DNA of 64,000 bases from an uncultured Sulfitobacter sp. (GCF_947497275.1 NZ_CANMFS010000001.1:729169-793168), one strand, 5' to 3'; positions 8,542-17,794 are shown, counted from the stretch's first letter. Notes: generated by a model from the sequence alone, not told the origin. Program-made: numbers and translations.

Positions 8542-9125
8542 GTGCTTTTCCAGACGGATTCGACCCCCGCGCCGATGTGGTGCTGAAGCTTGATCTTATT
8601 TCAATCGACACCCCTGACGGCGTGTTTGGCTTCATCCTCGGAACGGAGGGCCGCTTCGTCGATGTGAACGGACGCACCTGGTGGGGGTCCCAGTTGATCA
8701 CATCTGGTGATCTGGAGGTGTCGATGAATGGAACAGCGCCCTCGGGGGAGCTGTCGGTATCATTCTTCCAGGACCCCGATGCACCAAAGCTAGTTGATGA
8801 TATTCGGGCGCTGGGTGCCGATTATGTAATTGGCCGTGAAATTATCCTCTATGAACAGTATTTCAACGACCACTCCGAAATGACAGCGCCGGTTTTTCCG
8901 CCGCACGAAGTACTGCGTCGCCGGATGCGGTCTGTCCGAATCGGGGCAGAAGGAGAGCAGCAGCGTACTATCGCGCTGTCGATTGAAGGACCATTCGCCG
9001 ATCGCAAAAATGCCAGACGACGCATCTACAACTCGACCGATCACTCCGCCGAAACCGGGTCGATCAATCCGTCGCTGGATTACATTCCCCGCGACGTAAA
9101 CTTCAAGGAGAAGCTGTGGGGATGA
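8538..9125 (+). CDS. Minor tail protein / hub-like tail-tip protein
   Basis: A 195-residue protein. ATG 8538 overlaps the preceding stop (ATGA). It is beta-rich and acidic. It carries DVNGRTWWGSQLITSGDLEV and NGTAPSGELSVSFFQDPDAP, and ends in basic AFADRKNARRRIYN-like sequence and SINPSLDYIPRD. In Rhodobacteraceae siphophages and gene transfer agents, genes of this length here encode hub components that link the tail tube to the peptidase-like and fibre proteins. I see no catalytic motif. Its stop overlaps the next start by four bases. Confidence 0.55.
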   Translation: MSAFPDGFDPRADVVLKLDLISIDTPDGVFGFILGTEGRFVDVNGRTWWGSQLITSGDLEVSMNGTAPSGELSVSFFQDPDAPKLVDDIRALGADYVIGREIILYEQYFNDHSEMTAPVFPPHEVLRRRMRSVRIGAEGEQQRTIALSIEGPFADRKNARRRIYNSTDHSAETGSINPSLDYIPRDVNFKEKLWG

Positions 9126-9574
9126 TGAACGACGTGCGCACACATTCACCGCTGATGATCGAGGCGCACCGGTGGCTGCCATTGCCTGTGATCTGGGGTG
9201 AGCACGACTGTATGCTGTGTCTGGCCGATTGGTTCGAGCGGGTGCACGGCTTCGACCCTGCCGCCCACATCAGGTTTACCTATGACAGTCCCGCCACATG
9301 CCAGAAGGAAACCGGCTTCTTGCGCGATCCGCTTACTGCGACCCGTCGGATTGCTGAGGATGCAGGCGGGCTGTTGCGCAAAACTACTGCACCGGTGAAA
9401 GGCGATATCGGCCTCATCCGGACGATTGACGGAGAGCGTGTCGTGGCTTGCGGAGGAATGTGGCTGGGGCGCGGCTGGCTTGTGAAGGGCAATCCCCGTG
9501 GCGCAACACTCAGGTCTGGGCCCGCGATCATTGAAACCATCGCCGTTTGGGACATGCGCTATGAAGATCCGTAG
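9122..9574 (+). CDS. NlpC/P60-like (DUF6950-type) tail-tip peptidase
   Basis: A 150-residue protein from ATG 9122 (ATGA overlap). The segment VIWGEHDCMLCLADWFERVHG carries an HDC motif whose cysteine sits at a helix start. The second half contains KGDIGLIRTIDGERVVACGG, as in short NlpC/P60-like proteins of the DUF6950 group found beside gpJ-type proteins. Such enzymes are papain-like peptidases of the tail tip, probably cutting peptidoglycan cross-links at entry. The usual second His is not in the standard GHVGIY context, so activity is uncertain. The gene overlaps the fibre-base gene by 14 bases. Confidence 0.65.
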   Translation: MMNDVRTHSPLMIEAHRWLPLPVIWGEHDCMLCLADWFERVHGFDPAAHIRFTYDSPATCQKETGFLRDPLTATRRIAEDAGGLLRKTTAPVKGDIGLIRTIDGERVVACGGMWLGRGWLVKGNPRGATLRSGPAIIETIAVWDMRYEDP

Positions 9575-12386
9575 GGCCGCGCTCGCAGCGGCATTGCTGT
9601 GCTCAACTATTTTAACACCAGCCCCCGTTGCCGCCGCGCCTCTGGCAGGCTTTTTTGCCGGGTTTCTGACGACCGCGCTGCCGGGTGTCTCTATCGCTGC
9701 GGGCGCCGGCGCCGCCTATGCTGCGGGCGCGGCAACGGCGGCGTTCTTTACGACATCACTAGGATCGCTGGTACTGTCGGTCGGCTTCGCGCTGGTGCAG
9801 ACCGCCCTGACGCCCCAGCCACAGTCAACAGACCCCGGCGACAGAATTGTCAACTATGCCAAGCCGATCAGCTATTTCGAGCGGGTGTATGGCAAGGTGC
9901 GTAATGGCGGTGTCATGGGATGCACTACTTTCCGTGATGACCGGCGGCATTATTCGGTAATTGTCGCATCTCACAGTATCAATGGGTTCGTAGAGCATTA
10001 TTTCGACGACGATCTCGTAGAAATTAACGAGAACGGTGATGTGACGACCGAGCCGTTTGACGATTACGGAAGCATCCGTCCTTACACCGGCCGGCCAGGC
10101 CAAGCAGCCGATCCTGTTCTCGTAGCCGGTCTGCCGGAGTGGACTGCTGCTCACGATATGGAAGGGTTCGCCTACGCCGCGCTGTTTGCCAAACGGACGT
10201 CCGCGAAGAAATTCTCGGACGTCTACACCAAAGGTGACATCTGGACGTATGCGCCTGTCATTGAAGGTCACGATCAGATTTGGGATCCGCGCGATGAGAC
10301 CCATAAATATACCGACAACGCGGCTTTGATCATTGCACATGAAGTAGTCCACACGCTGGGGGGCGAGGTCGACTGGGACGATGTAGCGATTGAGGCGGAC
10401 GTTTCCGATCAACTGGTGACGAACGCGGAGGGCGGGACGCAGCGGCGCTGGACAATCAACGCGCTATTCAGTGACGATCAGGACTGGGATCAAGTGAAGA
10501 CCATTTTACTGACCGCTTGCGACGGCTTCATGTTCGAACGTCCAGACGGAAAAGTAGGTTTCTACGTTGGTAGATGGCAGGAACCTGAGGTTATACTGCG
10601 AGATGCCGACTTCCTATCGCTTCAGGTCACTGAAGGATTGGATATCGGCGCGAACACGCAATACGTCGCGCAGTATGTTGAGCCGGGAAACCTTTACCGA
10701 AAAACACCGACGGGTGCATTCATCGCCGACGCAACCAGCAAGCGGAAGACCCGCGAAATTCCAACGTTTGGGGTCGACAACTATGATCAGGCTGTTCGAA
10801 TTGCAGTTCGCACAGCCGCCGTGGAGCGCGCACAGTTCGGAGTGGCGGGGCGGCTGAAGCTGTCGGGAAAGTACCTCATGGGGCAACGGTTTGCGCGCAT
10901 TGAGCATGAAGAACTTGGCTTGTCTCTGGTGGTCGAATTGAGCAAGCTGGTAATTGGCGAGGACCGTATGTCCTACGGTTTTCAGGCGATTTCCACCACG
11001 CAGGCAGATCATGAATTCAATGCCGCCACGCAATCGCCGTCGCGTCCACAGTACGAAACACTGGCGTCTGACAACGCCGTGCCGTTGGTGGGGAGTCTCA
11101 GTGGTTCGATAGCCGGATCAAGCGGAGGCTCCGCGTCGATCGAATTCCAGTGGCCGATGCAAGACGAGAGTTTTCGACAGGAAATCCGGATCAGGTCGGT
11201 CGATGCCGGAGTGCCCGAATGGAAAATATACGCGGCCGGCGAAGGGCAGACAACATTCCTTGCCACGGGCTTGATGGACGGCGCATTGTACGAGGCACAA
11301 GTGCGCAACAAAACGTCGGCGGGGCGCGTCTCTCTCAGTTGGTCGCCCGAAGCGCCAATAAGTGTGCGCGCCGTTGCGAATAGCGCCGCCCCTACAGCAT
11401 TGCGACGGTTTGCCGCGAAACGCACAGGTCCGGACATTGATCTGGAGATAATGGCCCCGAACGATCCTAACTATTATGCTACCCAGATTTTTCGGGCAGA
11501 CTATCCTGAGGATTATACGGGCGCGATTTCGGAGGACGACGCTGAGATTGTTCGGGTGGAATATGGGCTTCCAGGCAAAGAGGATCTGTGGACCGATGCG
11601 AATGTTCCGGCAGGTGTGCACAGTTATTGGGGGCTGCCAGTCAATTCTTCTGGAGTTGGAGGAGACTTATCGGAGCCCAGTTCAACGGGGCTTCCTGCGC
11701 TGGCGCTGATCGGTGTCGCCCTCACCGGCGGGTATGGCCGTATAGATGCGGCCGGCAGTGCGCAGGACGATCCAAATCTTGCCGGAATCGAATTGCTTTC
11801 AAGCGAAACTAGCGATTTTGCGACAGCAACCGTAGTGGGAACGCTACGAGCGGTTGCGCCGAATGGAGAATTTGAGATCGGGTGGGGCGCTGTTGATGCT
11901 GTCTCCCAGATTGCTGATCCGGGGTTCGATGACGCGGCGGCATGGACAATTGAGCATCCTGGCTTCACGATCCAGAACAGCGCAGCCGAACATGCCGGTG
12001 TGGGGGGCGTGGCCGTCCTGAAGCAAGCGATCACTCTTGTCGAAGGCATCACATACCGGGCGGGGATGCAGATCGTCGACAAGCCGGTTGTATCTTCTTC
12101 TGGCGTTCGTCTGCGGATAGATGGCGAAACAGATGTAGATCCGCTGAATCCGGATGTGCCCTCAAACGACGGCGTTTACTGGGGGGAATTTGTAGCGCCA
12201 GCGGGTGCGCATCATCTGCGGTTACAATCGTCCAATAACTTTAACGGCAAGCTTTCGCAGGTCTGGCTTATCGATAAGCCGGCTGGAAGTCTCGAAATCG
12301 GTCAGCGGTACTACTGGCTGCGCCCGATTTCGAATGAAGGAAAAGCAGGGCCGTTGAGTGGTCCTCATCTCAAATTGGTAAAATAG
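9561..12386 (+). CDS. Tail-tip attachment protein, gpJ-like
   Basis: A 941-residue protein. ATG 9561 lies inside the end of the previous gene. The first 70 residues are unusually hydrophobic and start like a signal peptide (MKIRRAALAAALLCS, then an APVAAAP stretch). A segment typical of central tail-tip proteins follows: DPGDRIVNYAKPISYFERVYG. Residues about 200-490 form the hub region. A fibronectin type III-like domain lies near residues 530-600 and includes GLMDGALYEAQVRNKTSAG. The remaining 300 residues are beta-rich. The protein forms the tail tip that meets the host surface and carries the fibre encoded next. Confidence 0.75.
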   Translation: MKIRRAALAAALLCSTILTPAPVAAAPLAGFFAGFLTTALPGVSIAAGAGAAYAAGAATAAFFTTSLGSLVLSVGFALVQTALTPQPQSTDPGDRIVNYAKPISYFERVYGKVRNGGVMGCTTFRDDRRHYSVIVASHSINGFVEHYFDDDLVEINENGDVTTEPFDDYGSIRPYTGRPGQAADPVLVAGLPEWTAAHDMEGFAYAALFAKRTSAKKFSDVYTKGDIWTYAPVIEGHDQIWDPRDETHKYTDNAALIIAHEVVHTLGGEVDWDDVAIEADVSDQLVTNAEGGTQRRWTINALFSDDQDWDQVKTILLTACDGFMFERPDGKVGFYVGRWQEPEVILRDADFLSLQVTEGLDIGANTQYVAQYVEPGNLYRKTPTGAFIADATSKRKTREIPTFGVDNYDQAVRIAVRTAAVERAQFGVAGRLKLSGKYLMGQRFARIEHEELGLSLVVELSKLVIGEDRMSYGFQAISTTQADHEFNAATQSPSRPQYETLASDNAVPLVGSLSGSIAGSSGGSASIEFQWPMQDESFRQEIRIRSVDAGVPEWKIYAAGEGQTTFLATGLMDGALYEAQVRNKTSAGRVSLSWSPEAPISVRAVANSAAPTALRRFAAKRTGPDIDLEIMAPNDPNYYATQIFRADYPEDYTGAISEDDAEIVRVEYGLPGKEDLWTDANVPAGVHSYWGLPVNSSGVGGDLSEPSSTGLPALALIGVALTGGYGRIDAAGSAQDDPNLAGIELLSSETSDFATATVVGTLRAVAPNGEFEIGWGAVDAVSQIADPGFDDAAAWTIEHPGFTIQNSAAEHAGVGGVAVLKQAITLVEGITYRAGMQIVDKPVVSSSGVRLRIDGETDVDPLNPDVPSNDGVYWGEFVAPAGAHHLRLQSSNNFNGKLSQVWLIDKPAGSLEIGQRYYWLRPISNEGKAGPLSGPHLKLVK

Positions 12387-12439
12387 CGCGTCTGCGTGAT
12401 CACCAATCAATCCTAAAACCGAATAAAGAGGTAATCCCG

Positions 12440-15400
12440 ATGGTTGCACAACTACCGAGCTTGATTTGGCGTGGCTCTCCCATTTCCAACGAGCACCTTC
12501 CAGATCCGGCACAGATCGTCGCTCTCATGGATGAAATCCAAGGGCAAATTGCGCTCGGCCACGCGCCCTATTTCAAGAACAATCTTGCGGGTTTGAATAC
12601 TATCACCCCAACGGTTTCGCCTGTCGCTGGCTTCGTTCTTTCCGATACCATTGAGAATAAGGGGGTCTACCTCTATGATGGCACATCCTGGACAAAGACA
12701 GCGGAACTTCCTGCGGTTTTTCAGGCGTATTCCGGCGTTGCGGATCTTCAGGTTATTGTAGACGCGTTGGCGATCAGCCATGCCACGAACGCGGAAAACG
12801 TCGGCGCGGCGGCGTATGGGGTGGCGGGCAAGGCGATCCCGGCTGACGCCGACACCGTCGTGATGATCGACAGCGAGAACGACAACGCGCTGACCAAGAC
12901 GCAGGTCGGCAACCTGCGCGCGCGTTTCCTCGCATCCGCTGCGTTGACGGGGTCGCCGATCACGACGACAGCCGCCACCTCCGACAACTCAAGCCGGATC
13001 GCGTCGACTGCATTTGTGCAAGCGGTGTTCGCCAAGGCACCAAGTACCGACGACTTTGTAGCCGCATCACAGTTTGTCGGTCAGTCGTCGTTGGCGCGTC
13101 CCGGTGAGGCTGTTGATCTGTTCTCTGCCGATTTGACAGGCGCACCGCAGAGTAAGGCACCTTTGAGCGGTGTAAGTGCCGTATCAATCGTCAACAGCGC
13201 GACGCTGGGCCGTGCAGTCGAAGTTTCCGGCGCGGAGGTCACTGTCGCGGCCAGACAGCCCGTCGCTATTGAACCCGGTCGCATTTACCGGCCCATCTTT
13301 GACGTGATCCGCGCGACCGATCCGGCGGACCCGGCAGGACATGCGATCCGGTTTGGCGTATCATGGCAAGGTGGTGCGTTCGCCGAGTTGGACAGCGACG
13401 CGCTTGCGGAAGATACGCGCAGCGTTGCAAGTGGGCGCTGGCGTCCGACCTTGGAAACATGGTCGCTCGACATGCCGCAGGCCGACAACGTGATTCCGTC
13501 AGCGGCGAATTACGCCGTGGCCTATGTTCAGACATTCGGGACCGATGGATCAGTGCGCGTTGGGCAGGTTGAGTTTCTAGACGTAACGGATGAAGTTCTG
13601 GGCGCGGCGCTGGATGCCGGATTGCGTAGTGATCTGGCGGACGGAACAGATGCCAGCGTGTTGCCTGATCGACTGCGGACGGATGAAGCGGCGCTGCCCT
13701 ATGCGCTGGCGGCAAAGCACGGCGGAACGCTGATCGACTTTACGAACCGTGCAGCAGTGCCGGTTGCGATCAACGTGGACATTACTGCGGTTGCGGACGC
13801 GGCGGGTGGTGCGGGCATGATTCCGACAGCATCCGACCGTCGCCCGGTAGTGGACATTTACCGGGGGCGGCGCGTGGCGCGATCCGAGGCGGTCGGAACG
13901 CGGTTGAAGATTGCCGATGACGGAAACCTGCTACCACCAACTGGCGACATGACGCTGGTGTTTTCACACAGCGTTACCGAAACCGACTTCAAGGCAACGC
14001 TGTGGCAGCACGCGGACGATGCCCCCGGCAGGGTTCAGATCACATCCAACGGCCAGTACAACGGATCAAGTCTTTCTAACGTCGACGGGCGGCTGAACTT
14101 CTTTCTGAATGGCGCATCTGGTGGTGGCGGCTTTGGGGAACAGCCAGTCTCTGCACCGCATCCGCTGGGCGTACCGTCTGTTTTTGCTGTTGTGCTACGG
14201 GACGGTGCGGGGGCATCCGAAATTTGGCAGAACGGACGCAAGATTGATACATTCACGCGCCCTGCGGCATTGTATGACGGTGCCGGGTATCTGTTTTCGC
14301 ACTCGTCGGTTGATAGCTATGACGCGGGCGGGCAGATATTTGGACGTGTCGCAGTGATCGAAAGCGCACTTTCAGGCGCGGAACTGGACGGTCTTGGCGC
14401 GTGGGCAGCAAATGCTTTGGGTGTGACTTGGGCCAAGGATGTTTTGGTCGAAATTGATTACGCCAACAACCCGATTAGCCTGTTCGATGCTGACAGCGTG
14501 GGGGACGTGTGGGATTTTACCGCACCGGGAACCTACTCGAACCTGAGTTTCGGCGAACGTGTTTTCCTTGCATCCGGTTTGCGGGCTGAGCCTGTGCGCC
14601 TTGTTCCTACAACGGCAAATCGCGCACCTAGCTTGGGCCGTAGTTCTGGGCGGTTTTCGCTCGTTGCAAACACGGGAAGCAGATTGCGGCCTGAAAACTT
14701 TGATCCGTTGCTACCACCAACTGGTGACATGACGCTGGTGTTCTCTCTTGATCTGACGAACTCAGCACGCAAGGCAGTGATTTGGCAACATGCGACAGAC
14801 GAAGCGGGGCGGGTGCAGATTACGGCTAACGCGCTCTACAACGGCAGCGGGGCGACGGAAACTTTGGGCCGGTTCAACTTCTTTCTCAACGGCGCTGCGG
14901 ACGGGATGGGTGAAAACGGGCAACCGCGCGCGGCTGTGCAGGTTCCCGGCACGGCCAGCACTTACGCGCTGGTGCTGCGCGAAGGCACGGGCGCGTCCGA
15001 GTTGTGGCAGGGCGGACTGCTTGTGGACACGTTCACGCGACCTGCGTCTCTCTATGACGGCACGGGATATATTTTCAGCGATGTCGCTGTGGCAGGGTAC
15101 GACGAAACCGGCCAGGCGCTTGGTCGAATGATGGTGATTGACCGAGCGCTTTCGGGGGTAGAATTGCGCCTGGCCGGGGGTTGGGCCGCTGCCGCGATGG
15201 GGCTTGAATGGCGCTCGACCGCGAAAGAAGAACCGCTGGCGGTGGATACGACCGCCGATGCGGTGATGGTGTTCAACCGTTTCAACCCGGTTGGTATTTC
15301 CGAAGTGTCGCTGTACGACGAATTTCCCGATCTGGAACTGTATCCTGCGTCCCTGACCAAGGCGATTACAGCGATGGTGATGTTGGATAATCTGAGCGAC

Positions 15401-16045
15401 ATGAACGCTACTTTCACGGTTATTGCCGACGACGCCACTGGCGGATCTGGCAACAATTTGGAAACAGGCGACATCATCACTGTGTCGGACGCGCTGTATA
15501 ACATGTTCCTGCCATCCTCAAACGTGACAACGACTGTTGTTGCACGGAGTGTCGGCGCGATGATTGGCGGCATTGGAACGGACTATGAGAACTTCATGGC
15601 CGCAGCGAACAGTAAGGCCGCTGCGCTCGGCATGACAGAAACGGTGTTCACAAATGCAAGCGGCCTGCACAACGCTTCGATGGTAACAACCGCCCGCGAC
15701 ATGGCGCGGATGTTCATGGCAGTTTTGGAATACCCAGACATTCTCGCGCGGTGGGACAGTTTTAGCCATGATATCGTGTTGACCGGCGCTGATCCTCGCA
15801 CGGAAACCGTTCTGCACTCCGTGGATATTATTGATGACCCGTACATCTTGGGCGGCAAGACCGGGACCACAACGGCGGCGGGTAGCAACCTCGCCGTACA
15901 CGCCTCGATGCCGGGAGGTCATGAAGTGATAATGATCGTGATGTCTTCGGCATCTGATGCCGAGCGGTATGCGGACGCACGCGTGGTGCTGGCAACCGTG
16001 CGCGATGGATACGATTGGACGGGCGTTCGTCCGGTGCGCAAGTGA
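12440..16045 (+). CDS. Tail fibre with two LamG-like repeats and a C-terminal D,D-peptidase (S11) domain
   Basis: A 1201-residue protein; AAAGAGG precedes ATG 12440. The N-terminal part (to about 200) is fibre-like. Two homologous blocks of about 165 residues at 498-665 and 758-924 each begin LPPTGDMTLVFS and contain FTRPAxLYDGxGY, consistent with concanavalin/LamG-type sugar-binding folds. Residues about 933-1201 carry all three motifs of serine D-Ala-D-Ala carboxypeptidases: SLTK (Ser971, Lys974), SSN (1026-1028) and KTG (1140-1142). Their spacing is close to that of PBP5. This suggests a receptor-binding fibre that also binds or cleaves peptidoglycan stem peptides. No signal peptide or membrane anchor is visible. 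Confidence 0.85.
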   Translation: MVAQLPSLIWRGSPISNEHLPDPAQIVALMDEIQGQIALGHAPYFKNNLAGLNTITPTVSPVAGFVLSDTIENKGVYLYDGTSWTKTAELPAVFQAYSGVADLQVIVDALAISHATNAENVGAAAYGVAGKAIPADADTVVMIDSENDNALTKTQVGNLRARFLASAALTGSPITTTAATSDNSSRIASTAFVQAVFAKAPSTDDFVAASQFVGQSSLARPGEAVDLFSADLTGAPQSKAPLSGVSAVSIVNSATLGRAVEVSGAEVTVAARQPVAIEPGRIYRPIFDVIRATDPADPAGHAIRFGVSWQGGAFAELDSDALAEDTRSVASGRWRPTLETWSLDMPQADNVIPSAANYAVAYVQTFGTDGSVRVGQVEFLDVTDEVLGAALDAGLRSDLADGTDASVLPDRLRTDEAALPYALAAKHGGTLIDFTNRAAVPVAINVDITAVADAAGGAGMIPTASDRRPVVDIYRGRRVARSEAVGTRLKIADDGNLLPPTGDMTLVFSHSVTETDFKATLWQHADDAPGRVQITSNGQYNGSSLSNVDGRLNFFLNGASGGGGFGEQPVSAPHPLGVPSVFAVVLRDGAGASEIWQNGRKIDTFTRPAALYDGAGYLFSHSSVDSYDAGGQIFGRVAVIESALSGAELDGLGAWAANALGVTWAKDVLVEIDYANNPISLFDADSVGDVWDFTAPGTYSNLSFGERVFLASGLRAEPVRLVPTTANRAPSLGRSSGRFSLVANTGSRLRPENFDPLLPPTGDMTLVFSLDLTNSARKAVIWQHATDEAGRVQITANALYNGSGATETLGRFNFFLNGAADGMGENGQPRAAVQVPGTASTYALVLREGTGASELWQGGLLVDTFTRPASLYDGTGYIFSDVAVAGYDETGQALGRMMVIDRALSGVELRLAGGWAAAAMGLEWRSTAKEEPLAVDTTADAVMVFNRFNPVGISEVSLYDEFPDLELYPASLTKAITAMVMLDNLSDMNATFTVIADDATGGSGNNLETGDIITVSDALYNMFLPSSNVTTTVVARSVGAMIGGIGTDYENFMAAANSKAAALGMTETVFTNASGLHNASMVTTARDMARMFMAVLEYPDILARWDSFSHDIVLTGADPRTETVLHSVDIIDDPYILGGKTGTTTAAGSNLAVHASMPGGHEVIMIVMSSASDAERYADARVVLATVRDGYDWTGVRPVRK

Positions 16046-16086
16046 TCGTGAGCGGCCGGGAAGACGTAAAGCAAGGACGAACCTAG

Positions 16087-16332
16087 GTGGATTTTGAATG
16101 GCTTTTCGAGCGTTTTGGCGCAGCTGGGCTGATGCTTTTTGCGATGGTTTACGACCGCTCTCGGCTTCTCAAGCAATTGGAGGCGGCGCAGTCGCGCATC
16201 GACGTGCTGACGGATCGGCTTGTCTCTCAGTCGCAGGAGAGTGTGTACAAGCGGATCGACCAGGAGGCTGCGTACATCGAGGCGATGGAGCGGATGGTGA
16301 AGGCGCTGGCTGTCTCGAAAGGCTCAAAATGA
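16087..16332 (+). CDS. Small membrane/coiled-coil phage protein (holin or spanin candidate)
   Basis: An 81-residue protein started by GTG 16087, with AAGGA eight bases upstream. One hydrophobic segment (residues 8-22, with GAAGLMLFAMVYD) is followed by a charged helix RSRLLKQLEAAQSRIDVL to the end. One N-terminal membrane helix plus a coiled-coil tail is typical of phage lysis accessory proteins between fibre and endolysin. The exact role is unknown. It overlaps the following gene by four bases (ATGA). Confidence 0.6.
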   Translation: MDFEWLFERFGAAGLMLFAMVYDRSRLLKQLEAAQSRIDVLTDRLVSQSQESVYKRIDQEAAYIEAMERMVKALAVSKGSK

Positions 16333-16520
16333 TGTGGTTCTGGAGCAAGCGTCACGATCACGAGCCGGTCCGCAAGCGGGTGCGGGACGCTGCCGAGATA
16401 ATCGCGTCTGCCGAGCGTCAGGCGGCAATTCTTGAGAAAAAGCGCGAAGCTCTGCAACAGGAGCTTTTCGCCGAGATTGAAAGCATAGCGCAGGCCGAGG
16501 TGAAGAGTGATGACGTTTGA
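16329..16520 (+). CDS. Small helical phage protein
   Basis: A 63-residue protein from ATG 16329 in the four-base overlap with the preceding gene. After MMWFWSKRHDHEPVRKRVRD it is one long charged helix (AAEIIASAERQAAILEKKRE). There is no membrane segment. It may pair with the upstream membrane protein in a coiled coil. I do not recognise a family. Its end overlaps the next start by 11 bases. The surrounding frame is open upstream, but that part is a shadow of the preceding gene. Confidence 0.55.
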   Translation: MMWFWSKRHDHEPVRKRVRDAAEIIASAERQAAILEKKREALQQELFAEIESIAQAEVKSDDV

Positions 16521-16911
16521 TTTCTACAACGTGTCAGCGTCGTTGTCGCTGGTTTTGGGTGTCCTCGTCGGGGTGGCTTACATCCCGACGTTCAGGCGGC
16601 GTCCACGCCCGGTCGCGATGCGACTGGTTTGGGGCGGCACTTTTATCATCTTCGGGTCGGTGATGCGCAGCAACTATTGGGCGAACGTCAGGTATTTGAC
16701 GGGCGAGAATTGGCCCGCCTTTCGGGACGCAATTGGCGGTCTGAACGTCAACGTCGCATCCGACGCGTTCTTGATTGCGGGGTTCTACCTCTTCCTGTCG
16801 GCAAAGCTGCACGCCATCCCCGAACGCGACCGGGGCAAGCACAACATCATCTCGGCGATCCGGTATCCGTACCCCTGCCGTTTTCCCAGCGTCCTGCGCC
16901 GCCGAGACTGA
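16510..16911 (+). CDS. Phage membrane protein (holin candidate)
   Basis: A 133-residue protein from ATG 16510 (a GTG directly before it is also possible). Three hydrophobic stretches are visible: residues 8-24 (SASLSLVLGVLVGVAYIP), 38-52 (RLVWGGTFIIFGSVM) and 82-98 (ASDAFLIAGFYLFLSAKL). The C-terminus is basic. Three membrane spans directly before the endolysin fit a class I holin, which would time release of the lysin. No named holin family is evident. Confidence 0.55.
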   Translation: MTFDFYNVSASLSLVLGVLVGVAYIPTFRRRPRPVAMRLVWGGTFIIFGSVMRSNYWANVRYLTGENWPAFRDAIGGLNVNVASDAFLIAGFYLFLSAKLHAIPERDRGKHNIISAIRYPYPCRFPSVLRRRD

Positions 16912-16948
16912 CACCAACCAAAAACCCTAACGAAATGCCCCGCCTGCA

Positions 16949-16957
16949 GGGGGGGGG
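16949..16957 (+). repeat. Nine-base poly-G tract before the endolysin
   Basis: Nine consecutive G residues lie 22 bases upstream of the endolysin ATG. They form one arm of a possible hairpin with the CCCC at 16938-16941. Such tracts are prone to slippage. A one-base gain would place an upstream ATG (16935) in frame with the endolysin. Confidence 0.6.
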
Positions 16958-16978
16958 CTCAAGCATGGGAGAAAGACG

Positions 16979-17794
16979 ATGCACTTCTCGAAAGACGATC
17001 TGGCCCGCGTGACAGGCGTGCAGATTAACAGCAATCTCGGCTCTGTCTATGAGGGCCTGGTGGCGCGCGGTGAGGGGGCCGGGCTGACGCGTCCTCACCG
17101 CTTGGTCCACTATCTGGCGCAGCTGGGCCACGAGAGCATGGACTACCGGTACGACCGTGAAATCTGGGGCCCCACGGCAGCGCAAAGCCGGTACGAGGGC
17201 CGCGCAGATCTGGGCAACACGCAGCCCGGAGACGGCAGTAAGTTCCGCGGCTACACCGCGACGCAGATCACCGGCCGATACAACACGACCGAGTTCTACC
17301 AGTGGTGCCTGAGGCTGGGCGCGGCGGTCACGGTGCCGGATTTTTTGGATGATCCCAAGCTGATGAACACGGACCCGTGGGAGGGGCTTGGCCCTATCTG
17401 GTACTGGGAGGCCCGCAACCTGAACCGCTACGCCGATGCAGGCGATCCTGAGATGGTCACGAAAATCATCAACGGCGGCTATAACGGCCTGTCCGACCGG
17501 CTGGAGAATTTCACCGAGATCGGGCTGCGCCTGCTGGGTTATGGCGCGGGCGATGTCCGTCAGTTTCAAGGCGTGGCGGGGCTGACAGTTGACAGCATCG
17601 CGGGGCGCAACACCCGTGCGGCAATTCAGGTGTGGCTGGAGGCATTGCCTGATCTGGCATTCGAGGAAGCCGCGGCTGCGGTCGATGCTCCTTCAGTTTC
17701 TGCCGATGCTCCATCAAGAGACCCCGAGCACGCGGCCGTCCTGGCGCTCGCAAAGATCGGCCGCGTGATGCTCGAGTATGACGCCAATGGCTGA
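16979..17794 (+). CDS. Endolysin, GH19-type, with partial peptidoglycan-binding tail
   Basis: A 271-residue protein; GGGAGAAA precedes ATG 16979. The N-terminal domain (residues 20-185) carries LVHYLAQLGHES and RYEGRADLGNTQPGDGSKFR with GYTATQITGRYNT. This layout belongs to chitinase/lysozyme-like GH19 endolysins; the Glu in GHES is the expected general acid. Residues about 195-220 (VRQFQGVAGLTVDSIAGRNT) look like a shortened PG-binding-1 repeat. The final 50 residues are alanine-rich. It would cut host peptidoglycan for lysis. Its 3' half is duplicated at 19,820-20,163. It overlaps the next small gene by eight bases. Confidence 0.8.
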   Translation: MHFSKDDLARVTGVQINSNLGSVYEGLVARGEGAGLTRPHRLVHYLAQLGHESMDYRYDREIWGPTAAQSRYEGRADLGNTQPGDGSKFRGYTATQITGRYNTTEFYQWCLRLGAAVTVPDFLDDPKLMNTDPWEGLGPIWYWEARNLNRYADAGDPEMVTKIINGGYNGLSDRLENFTEIGLRLLGYGAGDVRQFQGVAGLTVDSIAGRNTRAAIQVWLEALPDLAFEEAAAAVDAPSVSADAPSRDPEHAAVLALAKIGRVMLEYDANG

